DNA of 64,000 nt from Acidobacteriota bacterium (GTDB taxonomy: Bacteria; Acidobacteriota; Thermoanaerobaculia; Gp7-AA8), in NCBI GenBank assembly GCA_003223645.1, contig QHVT01000011.1, positions 1 through 64,000 on the forward strand, written 5' to 3'. The notes under the pieces are model-generated. The model made no database searches. It was not told where the DNA came from and saw nothing but the letters and a program-made list of their open reading frames with translations. The position numbers were made by a program, and so were the translations under genes. Positions within the stretch are counted from its first letter, which is position 1. Every line of letters begins with the position of its first letter. Positions 55,800-64,000 of the stretch are shown here, one piece after another.

Positions 55800-58043
55800 T
55801 CAGAACTGCCAGCTGACGCCGAACGATGGAACGATTCCGATGACGTTGTTCTCGATCGCGCGCGACGTGAGCTCGCCGCCCTCCTGCCCGATCTCGAAGC
55901 CTTCGATGCTGGAGACGTTGCCCATGTTCAGCGCGTTGAAGACGTCGACGAAGAAACTGATCGTGCCGCGTGTGGTCACGAACCTGCGCGACGCGCGGAA
56001 GTCGATGCGGCGATACGTCGGCAGGCGCGCCGAGCGCAGCGCTCCGAGCTCGGTGCGCAGCTGATTGCCGGACACGAACGCGCGCAGCGGTGTCGTCGGC
56101 CAGCCGTCGTGCCACGTGCCGGCCACGTTGAAGTTCCAGTTCGCGCCCGGCTTGTAGTTCACGCTGAACGTGATGGCGTTGCGCTGGTCCCACGCACGAG
56201 GTACGTCGCGTCCGTCGATCTCGTCGTCGACGCTCGCGTGCGTGAAGTTGAGCCAGCCGCTGACCGGCGCGTCCGGATCCTTGCGCAGCAGCACTTCGAT
56301 GCCGCGCGCGGACGAGCGTTGCGGCGCGACGCGCACACGGTCCGCGCGCAGCTCGGGAAAGAGAATGATACGGTCGAAGAGGTTCTCGAACCGCGGATGC
56401 GGATTGGTGATGATCTTGTCGTACGCCTCGACGCGCGCGGAGATGCCGTGCGCGAATCCGCGATCGACTCCGATGACGCGATGCTCCGCGCGTTGCGCGC
56501 GTGAGAACGCAGTCAGGCCGTCTTCGACCTGCAGCTCGTACACGCCCTGCGGCTGATAGAACCATCCCCACGCCGCGCGCACGGTCGTCGTGTTCGAGAC
56601 GATCCACGCCGCATTCAAGCGCGGACTCACATGTGCGCCGTCGGGCGTGTGGCTCTCGGTCTCCCAGCGCGCGCCCGCTTCGACGACGAATCGCTCCGAC
56701 AGTTTCGCGCGCTCCGACGCGTATGCCGCGATCTCAGTCGCGTCGATGCCGAGGTGCGCGGAGCGCGTCGTCGAGCGCGGGGCGTCGCCGTAGTCGAGGA
56801 TCGTCGACACGATCGTCGCCGCCCCGTCGTAGTCGTAGCGCGCGTGGAACCGCTTCGCGGAGATGCCGGCCTTCACGAGCTGTCGCGGCGTGAGGTCGAA
56901 GGAAGAGTCGTTCTTGATGCCGAGGAAATCGGAGTTGCGGCGATCGTCGATGCGTCCGCGCTGCGAGACGTCGTCGTAGTCGCCGCCGCGCGTGCGGCCC
57001 GAGCTGCCGTACTCGACGACATTTTGTGTGAAGAACCGCGGCGACGGAGTCGTGCGCAGGTTCAGCCAGACGTAGTTGTCGTCGTAGCGCGCATGCGCGC
57101 GCGCGTCGAGCACCGATTCTTCGAGCCGCAGGTTGTCGCGCGAGGCGAGGACGTGCGCGGAGAGGACGTTCGACGCGTTGATCGTCCACTGCAATTTGCC
57201 GAGGAGATCGTAGTAGCGCGGATCGGCTTCGTTGCTGGAGTCGACCAGCTCGAGCAGTTCGTGGAGATAGCCGCGGCGGACGGAGAGCAGCCACTCGCCG
57301 CGTCCGTTCGCCATCGTGCCCTGCGTCAGCGCGCGCAAATTCAAGAGGCTCGCGCCGACCTCGGTGTGCGTGTCCGTCGGGGCGACTGTGCCGATGTCGA
57401 TGACGCCGCTCATCCGTCCGCCGTACTGCGCGGGGAATCCGCCGGTCAGGATGTCGACCGAGCCGATCGCCTCGACGTCGATCGTGCTGAACGCGCGCAC
57501 GAGGTCTTTGACGTGGAACGGATCGTAGATCTCCGCGCCGTCGAGCAGCACGACCGCCTCGTCCTCTTCGCCGCCGCGAATGTTGAACCGCGCGCTGATG
57601 TCGTCCGACGCCGCGCCGGGAATGCGGCGGATGGCGCGATAGAAATCGTCGGAGATGTGCGGCACGCTGCGTACTTCGTCGCGGCTCAGAAACTGCCGCG
57701 CCTCGGTGCCCGATCCGAGGAGCTCGAAGCGGCTCGGCGTGACGACGATCTCGGCGAGCGTCTTCGGCATCATCGGCGGCGCCGTTTTCTGCGCCGGCGC
57801 TTCCTCTTTCATCCGCACGATCAGCAGCGTTCCGCGCGGACCGCGCGTCGCCACGAGGCGATGCTCGCGCAGCAGCTCGTCGAGGATCGCGCGCGGCTCG
57901 GTTGCGTGCGGCTCGCTCGACACGATCATGTCGCGCGTCACGACGCCTTCGCTGTAGACGAGGCGCAGTCCCTTCGACTCGAGATCGCGCAGGGCGTCGG
58001 TGAGGGGGTGTCCCGCGTACAGCATGAGGAGGAGTGCGATCAT
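55800..58043 (-). CDS. TonB-dependent receptor with N-terminal STN domain
   Basis: 747 residues. The N-terminal STN signalling domain (about 12-78: LTDALRDLESKGLRLVYSEG) contacts the FecR-type anti-sigma factor. Then comes a linker, a plug (about 95-220: EIVVTPSRFELLG, FNIRGGEEDEAVVLLDGAEIYDPFH, GGFPAQYGGRMSGVIDI) and a C-terminal beta-barrel ending in SFGVSWQF with the terminal aromatic. It imports a siderophore-like or organic substrate at the outer membrane. The signal peptide is short and unclear. It lies 1 base after the FecR stop. Confidence 0.92.
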   Translation of the reverse strand: MIALLLMLYAGHPLTDALRDLESKGLRLVYSEGVVTRDMIVSSEPHATEPRAILDELLREHRLVATRGPRGTLLIVRMKEEAPAQKTAPPMMPKTLAEIVVTPSRFELLGSGTEARQFLSRDEVRSVPHISDDFYRAIRRIPGAASDDISARFNIRGGEEDEAVVLLDGAEIYDPFHVKDLVRAFSTIDVEAIGSVDILTGGFPAQYGGRMSGVIDIGTVAPTDTHTEVGASLLNLRALTQGTMANGRGEWLLSVRRGYLHELLELVDSSNEADPRYYDLLGKLQWTINASNVLSAHVLASRDNLRLEESVLDARAHARYDDNYVWLNLRTTPSPRFFTQNVVEYGSSGRTRGGDYDDVSQRGRIDDRRNSDFLGIKNDSSFDLTPRQLVKAGISAKRFHARYDYDGAATIVSTILDYGDAPRSTTRSAHLGIDATEIAAYASERAKLSERFVVEAGARWETESHTPDGAHVSPRLNAAWIVSNTTTVRAAWGWFYQPQGVYELQVEDGLTAFSRAQRAEHRVIGVDRGFAHGISARVEAYDKIITNPHPRFENLFDRIILFPELRADRVRVAPQRSSARGIEVLLRKDPDAPVSGWLNFTHASVDDEIDGRDVPRAWDQRNAITFSVNYKPGANWNFNVAGTWHDGWPTTPLRAFVSGNQLRTELGALRSARLPTYRRIDFRASRRFVTTRGTISFFVDVFNALNMGNVSSIEGFEIGQEGGELTSRAIENNVIGIVPSFGVSWQF

Positions 58044-58044
58044 T

Positions 58045-58974
58045 TCAGCGCTTCCTCACGATCAGCGTGCCGTTCTGAATGCGATACGAGGACGACGTGG
58101 CCGCGGTTGCTGCTACGAGCGCCTCGTCGGGCGTGAAGTCGACGGTGCCGTGCAGACGCACGCTGCCGTCGACGTCGCGCAGCTCGACGCGCAACCCTTT
58201 CTCGCGCGCGACGCGCGTCACTGCTTCGCGCAGCGACAATCCTTCTAGGCGCAGCGGCGGCGCGGCGTGCTCGATCCACGCCCAGTCGGCGCCGCTGGTT
58301 GCGATCGTGTTTCGCTCGACGCGCTCGCGGAATGCGACGAGCTCCGTCGCCGCGTCGGCGATGTACGTTTGCACACCGCGACGTAGGTCGATGCGCCCTT
58401 CGCGGACGCGCACGCGCAGCGAGTCCTCCGCGAGCCGCACTTCGAATTGCGTTCCGATGTCGCGGATCTCTCCGAACGCCGTGCTGATGTGGCGACCGAT
58501 GCCCTCAGCGGTCGCGGTGCCGCTGAGGGCAGCGGCACCCACATGGGAGTCGAAGTAAATCGTGCCGCGCTCCAGCGTCGCCGCGCGCGGCGAGTCGACG
58601 CGCAGCCGCGTCCCTTCATCGAGCCGCAGCGTCGCGCCGTTCCAGTCGAGCGACAGCGTGTTGTTCTCGTGCGTCTCGATCCACGTCGCTGCCGCAATCT
58701 TCGTGTACGGCGGGACCTGCACTTGCGCAACGATCGCGGGCCTGGTTGCGATCGGAGTCGATCGCTGTGACGTGTGCGGAACGAACAGCACCACCGCGAG
58801 AATCGCCGCCGCGGCGATGCCGAGCGACCACGCCGCCGTTCGCCGCCGCACGCTGCGCCGCCATTCGGCGTGCACCGCTTCGCGGATGCGCGCGGCGCGC
58901 TCGTCGCTCACGCGCGGACGCGGACCGGCGAGCCGCAACAGCGCCGCGATCTGTTCTTCGTTCTCTTCTTTCAT
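58045..58974 (-). CDS. FecR-like anti-sigma / transmembrane sensor
   Basis: 309 residues from the ATG at 58974, overlapping the sigma stop (ATGA). Cytoplasmic N-terminus (1-45), one membrane helix (about 46-65), then a periplasmic FecR domain (WNGATLRLDEGTRLRVDSP, TAFGEIRDIGTQFEVRL, RVREGRIDLRRG) and a C-terminal STN-like domain (LEGLSLREAVTRVAREKG ... YRIQNGTLIVRKR). It would relay the receptor's signal to the ECF sigma factor. An in-frame palindrome (58488-58543) adds AAALSGTATAEG inside the FecR domain. Confidence 0.88.
   Translation of the reverse strand: MKEENEEQIAALLRLAGPRPRVSDERAARIREAVHAEWRRSVRRRTAAWSLGIAAAAILAVVLFVPHTSQRSTPIATRPAIVAQVQVPPYTKIAAATWIETHENNTLSLDWNGATLRLDEGTRLRVDSPRAATLERGTIYFDSHVGAAALSGTATAEGIGRHISTAFGEIRDIGTQFEVRLAEDSLRVRVREGRIDLRRGVQTYIADAATELVAFRERVERNTIATSGADWAWIEHAAPPLRLEGLSLREAVTRVAREKGLRVELRDVDGSVRLHGTVDFTPDEALVAATAATSSSYRIQNGTLIVRKR
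58488..58543. repeat. In-frame CCGCTGAGGGC palindrome inside the fecR-like gene
   Basis: GCCCTCAGCGG (58501-58511) and CCGCTGAGGGC (58520-58530), extended by TGTGGCGACC / GGCACCCACA flanks. It is the same family as the insertion at 36264 in the maltokinase. Confidence 0.82.
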
Positions 58975-59531
58975 GCTTTCGCTCCCGCGCCCTGCACGGC
59001 GCTGAATGCATCGCGGAACGCGACGCGTGCGCGCGACAGCAGCGACTCGGCCGCCTTCGTCGCCACGCCGAGGCGCCCGGCGATCTCGGCGACGGAGAGG
59101 CCTTCGATGTACTTCCATTCGAGCGCGTCGCCGTAGCGCGACGGCAACCGGTCAAGCACGACCTGCACGAGCCGCGCGGTCTCGCGTTTCTGCAGCACGT
59201 CGAGTGAATCGAGCGCCGCCCGCACCTCGGGCAGATCTTCCACGAGCTCCACCATCGGCGGCACCCTCCGTCGTTTCTCGAACCAGTCGTGAATCTCGTG
59301 CCGGCAGATCGTGCAGAGCCACGTCAAGAGCGACGCCTCGCCGCGATACGTCGCCAGCTTCCGCACCGCGCGGCACAGCGCCGCCTGCACGACCTCTTCC
59401 GCCGCATCGGCGTCCCCGCCGACGCGCGGCAGCGCGAACCGGAACAACGGCCCGAAGCTCGCCGAGAAAAACTCCTCGAACGCTGCCTCATCGCCGCGAA
59501 CCATTCGGTGGACCAGGAACCGTTCATCCAT
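58971..59531 (-). CDS. ECF-type RNA polymerase sigma factor
   Basis: 186 residues. Sigma2 region (DEAAFEEFFSASFGPLFRFA ... ASLLTWLCTICRHEIHDWFEKRRR) and sigma4 region (LDRLPSRYGDALEWKYIEGLSVAEIAGRLGVATKAAESLLSRAR) with a short linker. It is first in the operon sigma-fecR-TonB receptor-copper protein, so it should switch on this import operon when the receptor is occupied. Confidence 0.92.
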   Translation of the reverse strand: MDERFLVHRMVRGDEAAFEEFFSASFGPLFRFALPRVGGDADAAEEVVQAALCRAVRKLATYRGEASLLTWLCTICRHEIHDWFEKRRRVPPMVELVEDLPEVRAALDSLDVLQKRETARLVQVVLDRLPSRYGDALEWKYIEGLSVAEIAGRLGVATKAAESLLSRARVAFRDAFSAVQGAGAKA

Positions 59532-59577
59532 TTCGAACCGTTAGACGGCACCCACTCGCGAAATCCTTCGCCAATCC

Positions 59578-59682
59578 TGTCATCCCGAGCGTGAGCGAGG
59601 GACCTGGGCGGGCGGGGCTGCGTTGCACGAGCTTCGTGCCGCCACCCGAGCCCCAGGTCCCTCGCTCACGCTCGGGATGACA
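59578..59682. repeat. GTCATCC-family palindrome with 31-bp arms
   Basis: TGTCATCCCGAGCGTGAGCG... (from 59578) and its exact complement ending at 59682. It lies between the divergent sigma factor and xdhB starts, so both promoters must lie within or beside it. Confidence 0.87.
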
Positions 59683-59701
59683 CGTTACAATCACTTCCCC
59701 G

Positions 59702-61933
59702 ATGTCCGCCGTCGGCAAAGACGTTCCTCACGACTCCGCCCGCGGTCATGTGACCGGCGAGTCCATCTACGTCGACGATGTCCCGCCGCTCTTCGGCGAA
59801 TTGGTCGTCGACTTCGTCTGGTCGCCGTACTCGAAGGCGCGCATCGTGTCGCTGGATCTCAGCGAAGCGCGCAAGCTCGCGTACGTCTACACGCACGAAG
59901 ATCTCCATCACAACCGCCTCGGCCCGATCGTCGCTGACGAACCTTTGCTCGTCGACGACGGCCTCTGCACGTTTCGCGGTCAGCCGATCGTCGTCGTCGC
60001 CGCGGAAACGCGCGCGGCGGTCGACGCGGCGAAGCGCGCGGTGCGCATCGAATTCGAAGAGCTGAAGCCGATCCTCACGATCGACGACGCGATCGCCGCG
60101 CAGAGTTTCATCGGCGAGACGCGCTACATCCGCCGCGGCGACGCGGAGGCCGCGATCGCATCCGCGGAGCATGTCATCGAAGGGGTGTTCTTCAATCAGG
60201 GGCAGGACCACTTCTATCTCGAGTCGCAGGCGGCGATCGTCCAGCCGGGCGAGAACGGTGCGATGCACGTGTTGTCGTCGACGCAGCATCCGACCGAGGT
60301 GCAGGAAGTCATCGCGCATCTGCTGGGATTGCAGATGAATCAGGTCGTGGTCACGACGAAGCGGATGGGCGGCGCGTTCGGTGGAAAAGAAGCGCAGGCG
60401 ACGCATCCCGCGACGATGGCCGCGCTGGTCTCGCAGAAAACGAAACGCCCGACGCGCATCGTCTACGACAAAGACACCGACATGCACGTGACGGGGAAAC
60501 GTCACGCGTTTCAGAACCGCTACCGGGTCGGATTCACGCGCAGCGGCGAGATCGTCGGGATGAAAGTCGAGTTCTTCTCCGACGGCGGCGCATACGCCGA
60601 CCTTTCGCCCGCGGTGATGGCGCGCGCGATGACGCATGCGGAGAACTCGTACTACATCGCGAACATGGACATTCGAGGGACGGTGTGTCGCACGAATACG
60701 CCTCCGAACACGGCGTTCCGCGGGTTCGGCGGACCGCAGGGCGTGGCGACGATGGAGAACGTGGTCGAAGAAATCGCCGCGTTCCTCAAGAAAGACGCGC
60801 TCGACGTCCGCCGCGTGAACTGCTACGGCGTCGAGACGCGCAACACCACGCCGTACGGCGAAGTCGTCCCGAACAACACGCTGCCGCGGCTCCTCACCGA
60901 GCTGCCCGAGCGCTGCGACTATCGCGCGCGCGTCGACGCGGTGCGCGCATTCAACGCGTCGTCGCAGACGCAGCTCAAAGGCATCGCGCTCAGCACCGTG
61001 AAGTTCGGCATCTCCTTCAACACGAAATTTCTCAACCAGGCCAACGCGCTCGTGAACATCTATCTCGACGGCAGCGTGCAGGTCTCGACCGGCGCGACGG
61101 AGATGGGACAGGGCGTGAACACGAAGATCGCGCAGCTCGTCGCGGATGAGTTGCACATCCCCTACGAGCGCGTCACCGTGATGATCACGTCGACGGAGAA
61201 GAACAACAACACGTCGGCGAGCGCGGCGTCGAGCGCAGCGGATTTGAACGGCAGCGCGGCCGCCGACGGCGCGCGGCGCATCCGCGAGCGTCTCGACGAA
61301 TTGGAGTCGCGCATCGGCAAGCAGGAAACGTGGGAGAAGCTCGTCAAGGCCGCCTACCACGAGCGCGTCTCCCTCGGCGAGCGCGGGTTCTACGCCACGC
61401 CGCGCCTCGACTGGGACTGGACCAGCGGACAGGGAACGCCGTTCCTCTACTACACGATGGGCACCGCGTGCTCCGAGGTGCTCATCGATCGGTTCACCGG
61501 AGACTTGAAAGTGCTGCGCAGCGACGTGCTGATGGACATCGGCAAGCCGATCAACCCCGGCATCGACCGCGGCCAGCTCGTCGGCGCGTTCATCCAGGGA
61601 ATGGGCTGGGTCACGACGGAAGACTTGCGCTACGACGAGAAAGGCGTGCTGCTGTCGCACTCGCCGACGACGTACAAGATCCCGAACATCAACGACCTCC
61701 CCGAAGTCTTCAACATGGATTGGATCGACGTCGAGAACCCGATCAACGTCGGCGGCAGCAAGGCCGTCGGCGAGCCGCCGCTGCTGATGGCCATCTCGAT
61801 CTGGTGCGCGGTGAAAAACGCGCTGCAGTTCGTGGCGAACGGCGACATTGCGCGACTGAAGTTGCCGGCGACGAATGAGGAGATCCTGATGCGATTGACG
61901 GAGTACGCGAAGCGGGGAGCGGCAGTCGCTTGA
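59702..61933 (+). CDS. xdhB: Xanthine dehydrogenase molybdenum-binding subunit
   Basis: 743 residues. It oxidises hypoxanthine/xanthine to urate at a molybdopterin site. Motifs: GHVTGESIYVDD at the N-terminus, YLESQAAIV, KRMGGAFGGKE, RGFGGPQG, GATEMGQGVNTKIAQ, and the catalytic Glu in NVGGSKAVGEPPLL. Length and order match XdhB of two-subunit bacterial enzymes. The Fe-S/FAD partner is at 38908-40416 rather than next to it. It overlaps puuD by 3 bases (TTGA). ATG start at 59702, close to a palindromic repeat. Confidence 0.93.
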   Translation: MSAVGKDVPHDSARGHVTGESIYVDDVPPLFGELVVDFVWSPYSKARIVSLDLSEARKLAYVYTHEDLHHNRLGPIVADEPLLVDDGLCTFRGQPIVVVAAETRAAVDAAKRAVRIEFEELKPILTIDDAIAAQSFIGETRYIRRGDAEAAIASAEHVIEGVFFNQGQDHFYLESQAAIVQPGENGAMHVLSSTQHPTEVQEVIAHLLGLQMNQVVVTTKRMGGAFGGKEAQATHPATMAALVSQKTKRPTRIVYDKDTDMHVTGKRHAFQNRYRVGFTRSGEIVGMKVEFFSDGGAYADLSPAVMARAMTHAENSYYIANMDIRGTVCRTNTPPNTAFRGFGGPQGVATMENVVEEIAAFLKKDALDVRRVNCYGVETRNTTPYGEVVPNNTLPRLLTELPERCDYRARVDAVRAFNASSQTQLKGIALSTVKFGISFNTKFLNQANALVNIYLDGSVQVSTGATEMGQGVNTKIAQLVADELHIPYERVTVMITSTEKNNNTSASAASSAADLNGSAAADGARRIRERLDELESRIGKQETWEKLVKAAYHERVSLGERGFYATPRLDWDWTSGQGTPFLYYTMGTACSEVLIDRFTGDLKVLRSDVLMDIGKPINPGIDRGQLVGAFIQGMGWVTTEDLRYDEKGVLLSHSPTTYKIPNINDLPEVFNMDWIDVENPINVGGSKAVGEPPLLMAISIWCAVKNALQFVANGDIARLKLPATNEEILMRLTEYAKRGAAVA

Positions 61934-62700
61934 GCCCCGACGTACAGCAATGGCTCAATCTTGCGTTCCGGTGGGTGCATGTGTTCGCGGGGATCATGTG
62001 GGTCGGCGCGACGTACTACTTCACCTGGCTCGACCGCCGCTTTCACACCACCGATCCCGATCAAGTGTGGATGGTGCACAGCGGCGGGTTTTACGTCGTC
62101 AACAAAACCTCGAAGCCGTCGCCTGACCACACGCTGCACTGGTTCAAGTGGGAGGCGGCGATCACCTGGATCAGCGGATTGCTCCTGCTGATCCTCGTCT
62201 ACTACCTCGGCGGGCTGCTTGTTTCCGAACAGAATTTCAAAGTCGCCGCTGTGACTGGTATTGCCGTGATCTTCCTCGGATGGAAGGTCTACGACCTGCT
62301 GTGGCTCTCGCCGCTACCCGAGCCGCTGCTCGTCGTGATCTCGTATGCCGGGATCGTAGGCCTGGCGTGGTGGCTACCGCACGTGATGAGCACGCGCGCG
62401 GCGTACATGCACGTGGGCGCGCTGATGGGGACGATCATGGCGGCGAACGTTTGGGAGCGTATCATCCCGGCTCAGAAGAAAATGGTTGCGGCCGTGCGTG
62501 AAGGCCGCGAGCCCGACCAGCGCCTCGCCGATCGCGCAAAGTTCCGTTCGAAGCACAACACCTACATCGTGTGGCCCGTAGTGTTTCTGATGATCAGCAA
62601 TCACTACTACGGGACGTATGGCAGTGACCATGCGTGGATCATCCTCGCGGTGCTGGTGCTGGTCGGATGGGGAACGGCCCACGTGATCAGGAAGCATTGA
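61930..62700 (+). CDS. PuuD-like urate hydroxylase, membrane domain
   Basis: 256 residues, TTG start overlapping the xdhB stop. About seven predicted membrane helices. It begins FRWVHVFAGIMWVGATYYFTWLD with the His residues and W-D motif of the PuuD integral membrane urate oxidase, and has HSGGFYVVNK and LHWFKWEAAITWISG. The C-terminal cytochrome c domain of full-length PuuD (about 400 residues) is missing, so a separate cytochrome must accept the electrons. It comes right after xanthine dehydrogenase, whose product is urate. Confidence 0.88.
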   Translation: MSPDVQQWLNLAFRWVHVFAGIMWVGATYYFTWLDRRFHTTDPDQVWMVHSGGFYVVNKTSKPSPDHTLHWFKWEAAITWISGLLLLILVYYLGGLLVSEQNFKVAAVTGIAVIFLGWKVYDLLWLSPLPEPLLVVISYAGIVGLAWWLPHVMSTRAAYMHVGALMGTIMAANVWERIIPAQKKMVAAVREGREPDQRLADRAKFRSKHNTYIVWPVVFLMISNHYYGTYGSDHAWIILAVLVLVGWGTAHVIRKH

Positions 62701-62701
62701 G

Positions 62702-63997
62702 TTGAAGACGACGATCGACGACTACTCGAAATTCACCGCGCCGCTCGATCGCGCGCTCGTGCCGTTCATGAAGCGCTTCCCGGGCAACGCCGGCGAGCGG
62801 CAGCCGGTGCACACGGTGTACGGCGGCGCGCAGCTGTTCAAGTCCGACACCACGCGCAAGCTCGGCGAGAAGGCGAGGAGCATCCTCGACGAGCAGGGGG
62901 TGGATCCGTTCACGTTCGCGCGCGCGATCGACATCGCCGACGTGCACGCGGAAAGAATCTGGCAGCGCGTCGTCGAGAAGCTCGCGCGCGAGCCGGTCGA
63001 AGACTTCCGCATCGACTTCGAAGACGGCTACGGCAATCGTCCCGACGATGAAGAGGATCGCGACGCGGAGCGCTGCGCGCGCGAAGTCGCGACCGGCATG
63101 CGCGAAGGCACGCTGCCGCCTTTCATCGGCATCCGCATCAAGCCGTTCTCCTCGGAGTTGATGCGCCGGAGCTTGCGCACGCTCGACATTTTTCTCACCA
63201 CACTCCTCGGCGAATCCAACGGCAAGTTGCCGTCCGGCTTCGTCGTCACGCTCCCGAAAATTCAACTGCCCGAGCAAGTCACGCTGCTCGTTGACATCTT
63301 CGACGCGATCGAGCCGAAGCTCGGTCTCGCCGCGAACACGCTGCGGCTCGAGTTCATGATCGAGACGACGCAGTCGATCCTGAGCGAGCGCGGCGAGTCG
63401 AACCTGCCGCGCTTCCTCGACGCCGCGCGCGGCCGCGCCGTCGCCGCGCACTTCGGTACCTACGACTACACGGCGAGCTGCAACATCACGGCGAGCGAAC
63501 AGCGCATGGATCATCCCGCGTGCGACTTTGCGCGGCACATGATGCAGATCGCGTATGCCGGCACCGGCATCTGGCTCAGCGACGGCGCGACGAACGTGTT
63601 GCCGATCGGCGATCGCGACACGATTCATCGCGCCTGGAAGCTGCACGTCGATCACATCCGCCACTCGCTCATCAACGCCTACTATCAAGGATGGGATTTG
63701 CATCCCGCGCAACTCCCGACGCGCTACGCCGCGATCTACTCGTTCTTCCTCGAAGGCCTCGCCGCCGCGACCGAGCGCCTGCGCAACTTCATGCAGAAAG
63801 CCGGACAGGCGACGCTCGTCGGCGACGTCTTCGACGACGCCGCGACTGGGCAAGGCCTCCTCAACTACTTCATCCGCGGCATCAACAGCGGCGCGCTGAC
63901 GGAAGAAGAAGCGCTCGCGACCGGCCTCACGATCGACGAGCTGCGCTCGCGCTCGTTCGTGAAGATTTTGCAGGGACGGCGCGGTGCGGTGCGCTGA
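62702..63997 (+). CDS. DUF6986 family, aldolase/citrate-lyase-like protein
   Basis: 431 residues from a TTG directly after puuD. It resembles HpcH/HpaI-aldolase and CitE-type TIM barrels: DFRIDFEDGYG, FIGIRIKPFSSE, LRLEFMIETTQSI and AAHFGTYDYTASC, with Asp/Glu residues suited to Mg2+ binding. Members of this family are often found with purine- and allantoin-degradation genes, which fits its place here. The exact reaction is not known; cleavage or condensation of a C2/C3 acid from ureide breakdown (glyoxylate) is a fair guess. Confidence 0.8.
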   Translation: MKTTIDDYSKFTAPLDRALVPFMKRFPGNAGERQPVHTVYGGAQLFKSDTTRKLGEKARSILDEQGVDPFTFARAIDIADVHAERIWQRVVEKLAREPVEDFRIDFEDGYGNRPDDEEDRDAERCAREVATGMREGTLPPFIGIRIKPFSSELMRRSLRTLDIFLTTLLGESNGKLPSGFVVTLPKIQLPEQVTLLVDIFDAIEPKLGLAANTLRLEFMIETTQSILSERGESNLPRFLDAARGRAVAAHFGTYDYTASCNITASEQRMDHPACDFARHMMQIAYAGTGIWLSDGATNVLPIGDRDTIHRAWKLHVDHIRHSLINAYYQGWDLHPAQLPTRYAAIYSFFLEGLAAATERLRNFMQKAGQATLVGDVFDDAATGQGLLNYFIRGINSGALTEEEALATGLTIDELRSRSFVKILQGRRGAVR

Positions 63998-64000
63998 TAG

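Noticed and set aside
59666-61660. 664-codon minus-strand frame opposite xdhB
   Set aside because: Antisense shadow: Arg/Asp/Val-rich, no domain, exactly covering a well-supported gene.

Overview
The window reads as a piece of the chromosome of a GC-rich, Gram-negative, free-living heterotroph. TonB/ECF-sigma/FecR surface signalling, IPTL-CTERM and signal-peptide proteins, a GlgE trehalose-to-glucan route, aerobic purine oxidation genes and very abundant palindromic spacer repeats together fit Acidobacteriota (a Thermoanaerobaculia-like lineage) best. That placement is inference; no rRNA or marker gene confirms it.

Layout. 1-2.5 kb: a less GC-rich accessory patch with a transposase remnant and three small genes. 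2.5-11.1 kb: a minus-strand block with two very large proteins of unknown function behind a MATE exporter. 11.3-19.9 kb: dTDP-glucose dehydratase, a response regulator, a divergent pair of citrate-synthase-family genes (one with an N-terminal DNA-binding domain) sharing a palindromic promoter, an M20 peptidase, gamma-glutamyltransferase and two PilZ-like proteins. 19.9-27.5 kb: a tight, overlapping arginine operon argR-(37 aa ORF)-argC-B-D-G-H-J. 28-38.8 kb: a membrane MutS-like ATPase, an Mpo1-like protein, the GlgE / TreS-maltokinase pair, a glycine-rich RRM protein and a secreted protein.

38.9-40.4 kb holds the iron-sulfur/FAD subunit of xanthine dehydrogenase. Its molybdenum subunit lies 19 kb away (59.7 kb), followed by a PuuD-like urate oxidase and a DUF6986 protein. 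The 40.4-59.7 kb between them is accessory-looking: a 43-bp tandem array, pseudogenes, three copies of one serine-hydrolase 5' end, a five-gene operon with two effector-associated-domain (EAD-like) proteins (one a trypsin-like protease, one membrane-bound), a VapBC-type toxin-antitoxin pair, a decayed tRNA-Asp, a serine carboxypeptidase, an orphan DUF433 gene and a sigma/FecR/TonB-receptor/copper-monooxygenase-like operon.

Two themes stand out. First, the 44.3-50.3 kb operon looks like an uncharacterised envelope-linked conflict or signalling system. Second, palindromic repeats of at least ten sequence families fill the spacers and have also entered conserved genes in frame (maltokinase twice, xanthine dehydrogenase twice, FecR once) or rebuilt the ends of argB, argD and argH. 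All coordinates and translations come from reading this sequence; family names are recognition by motif, not database results.
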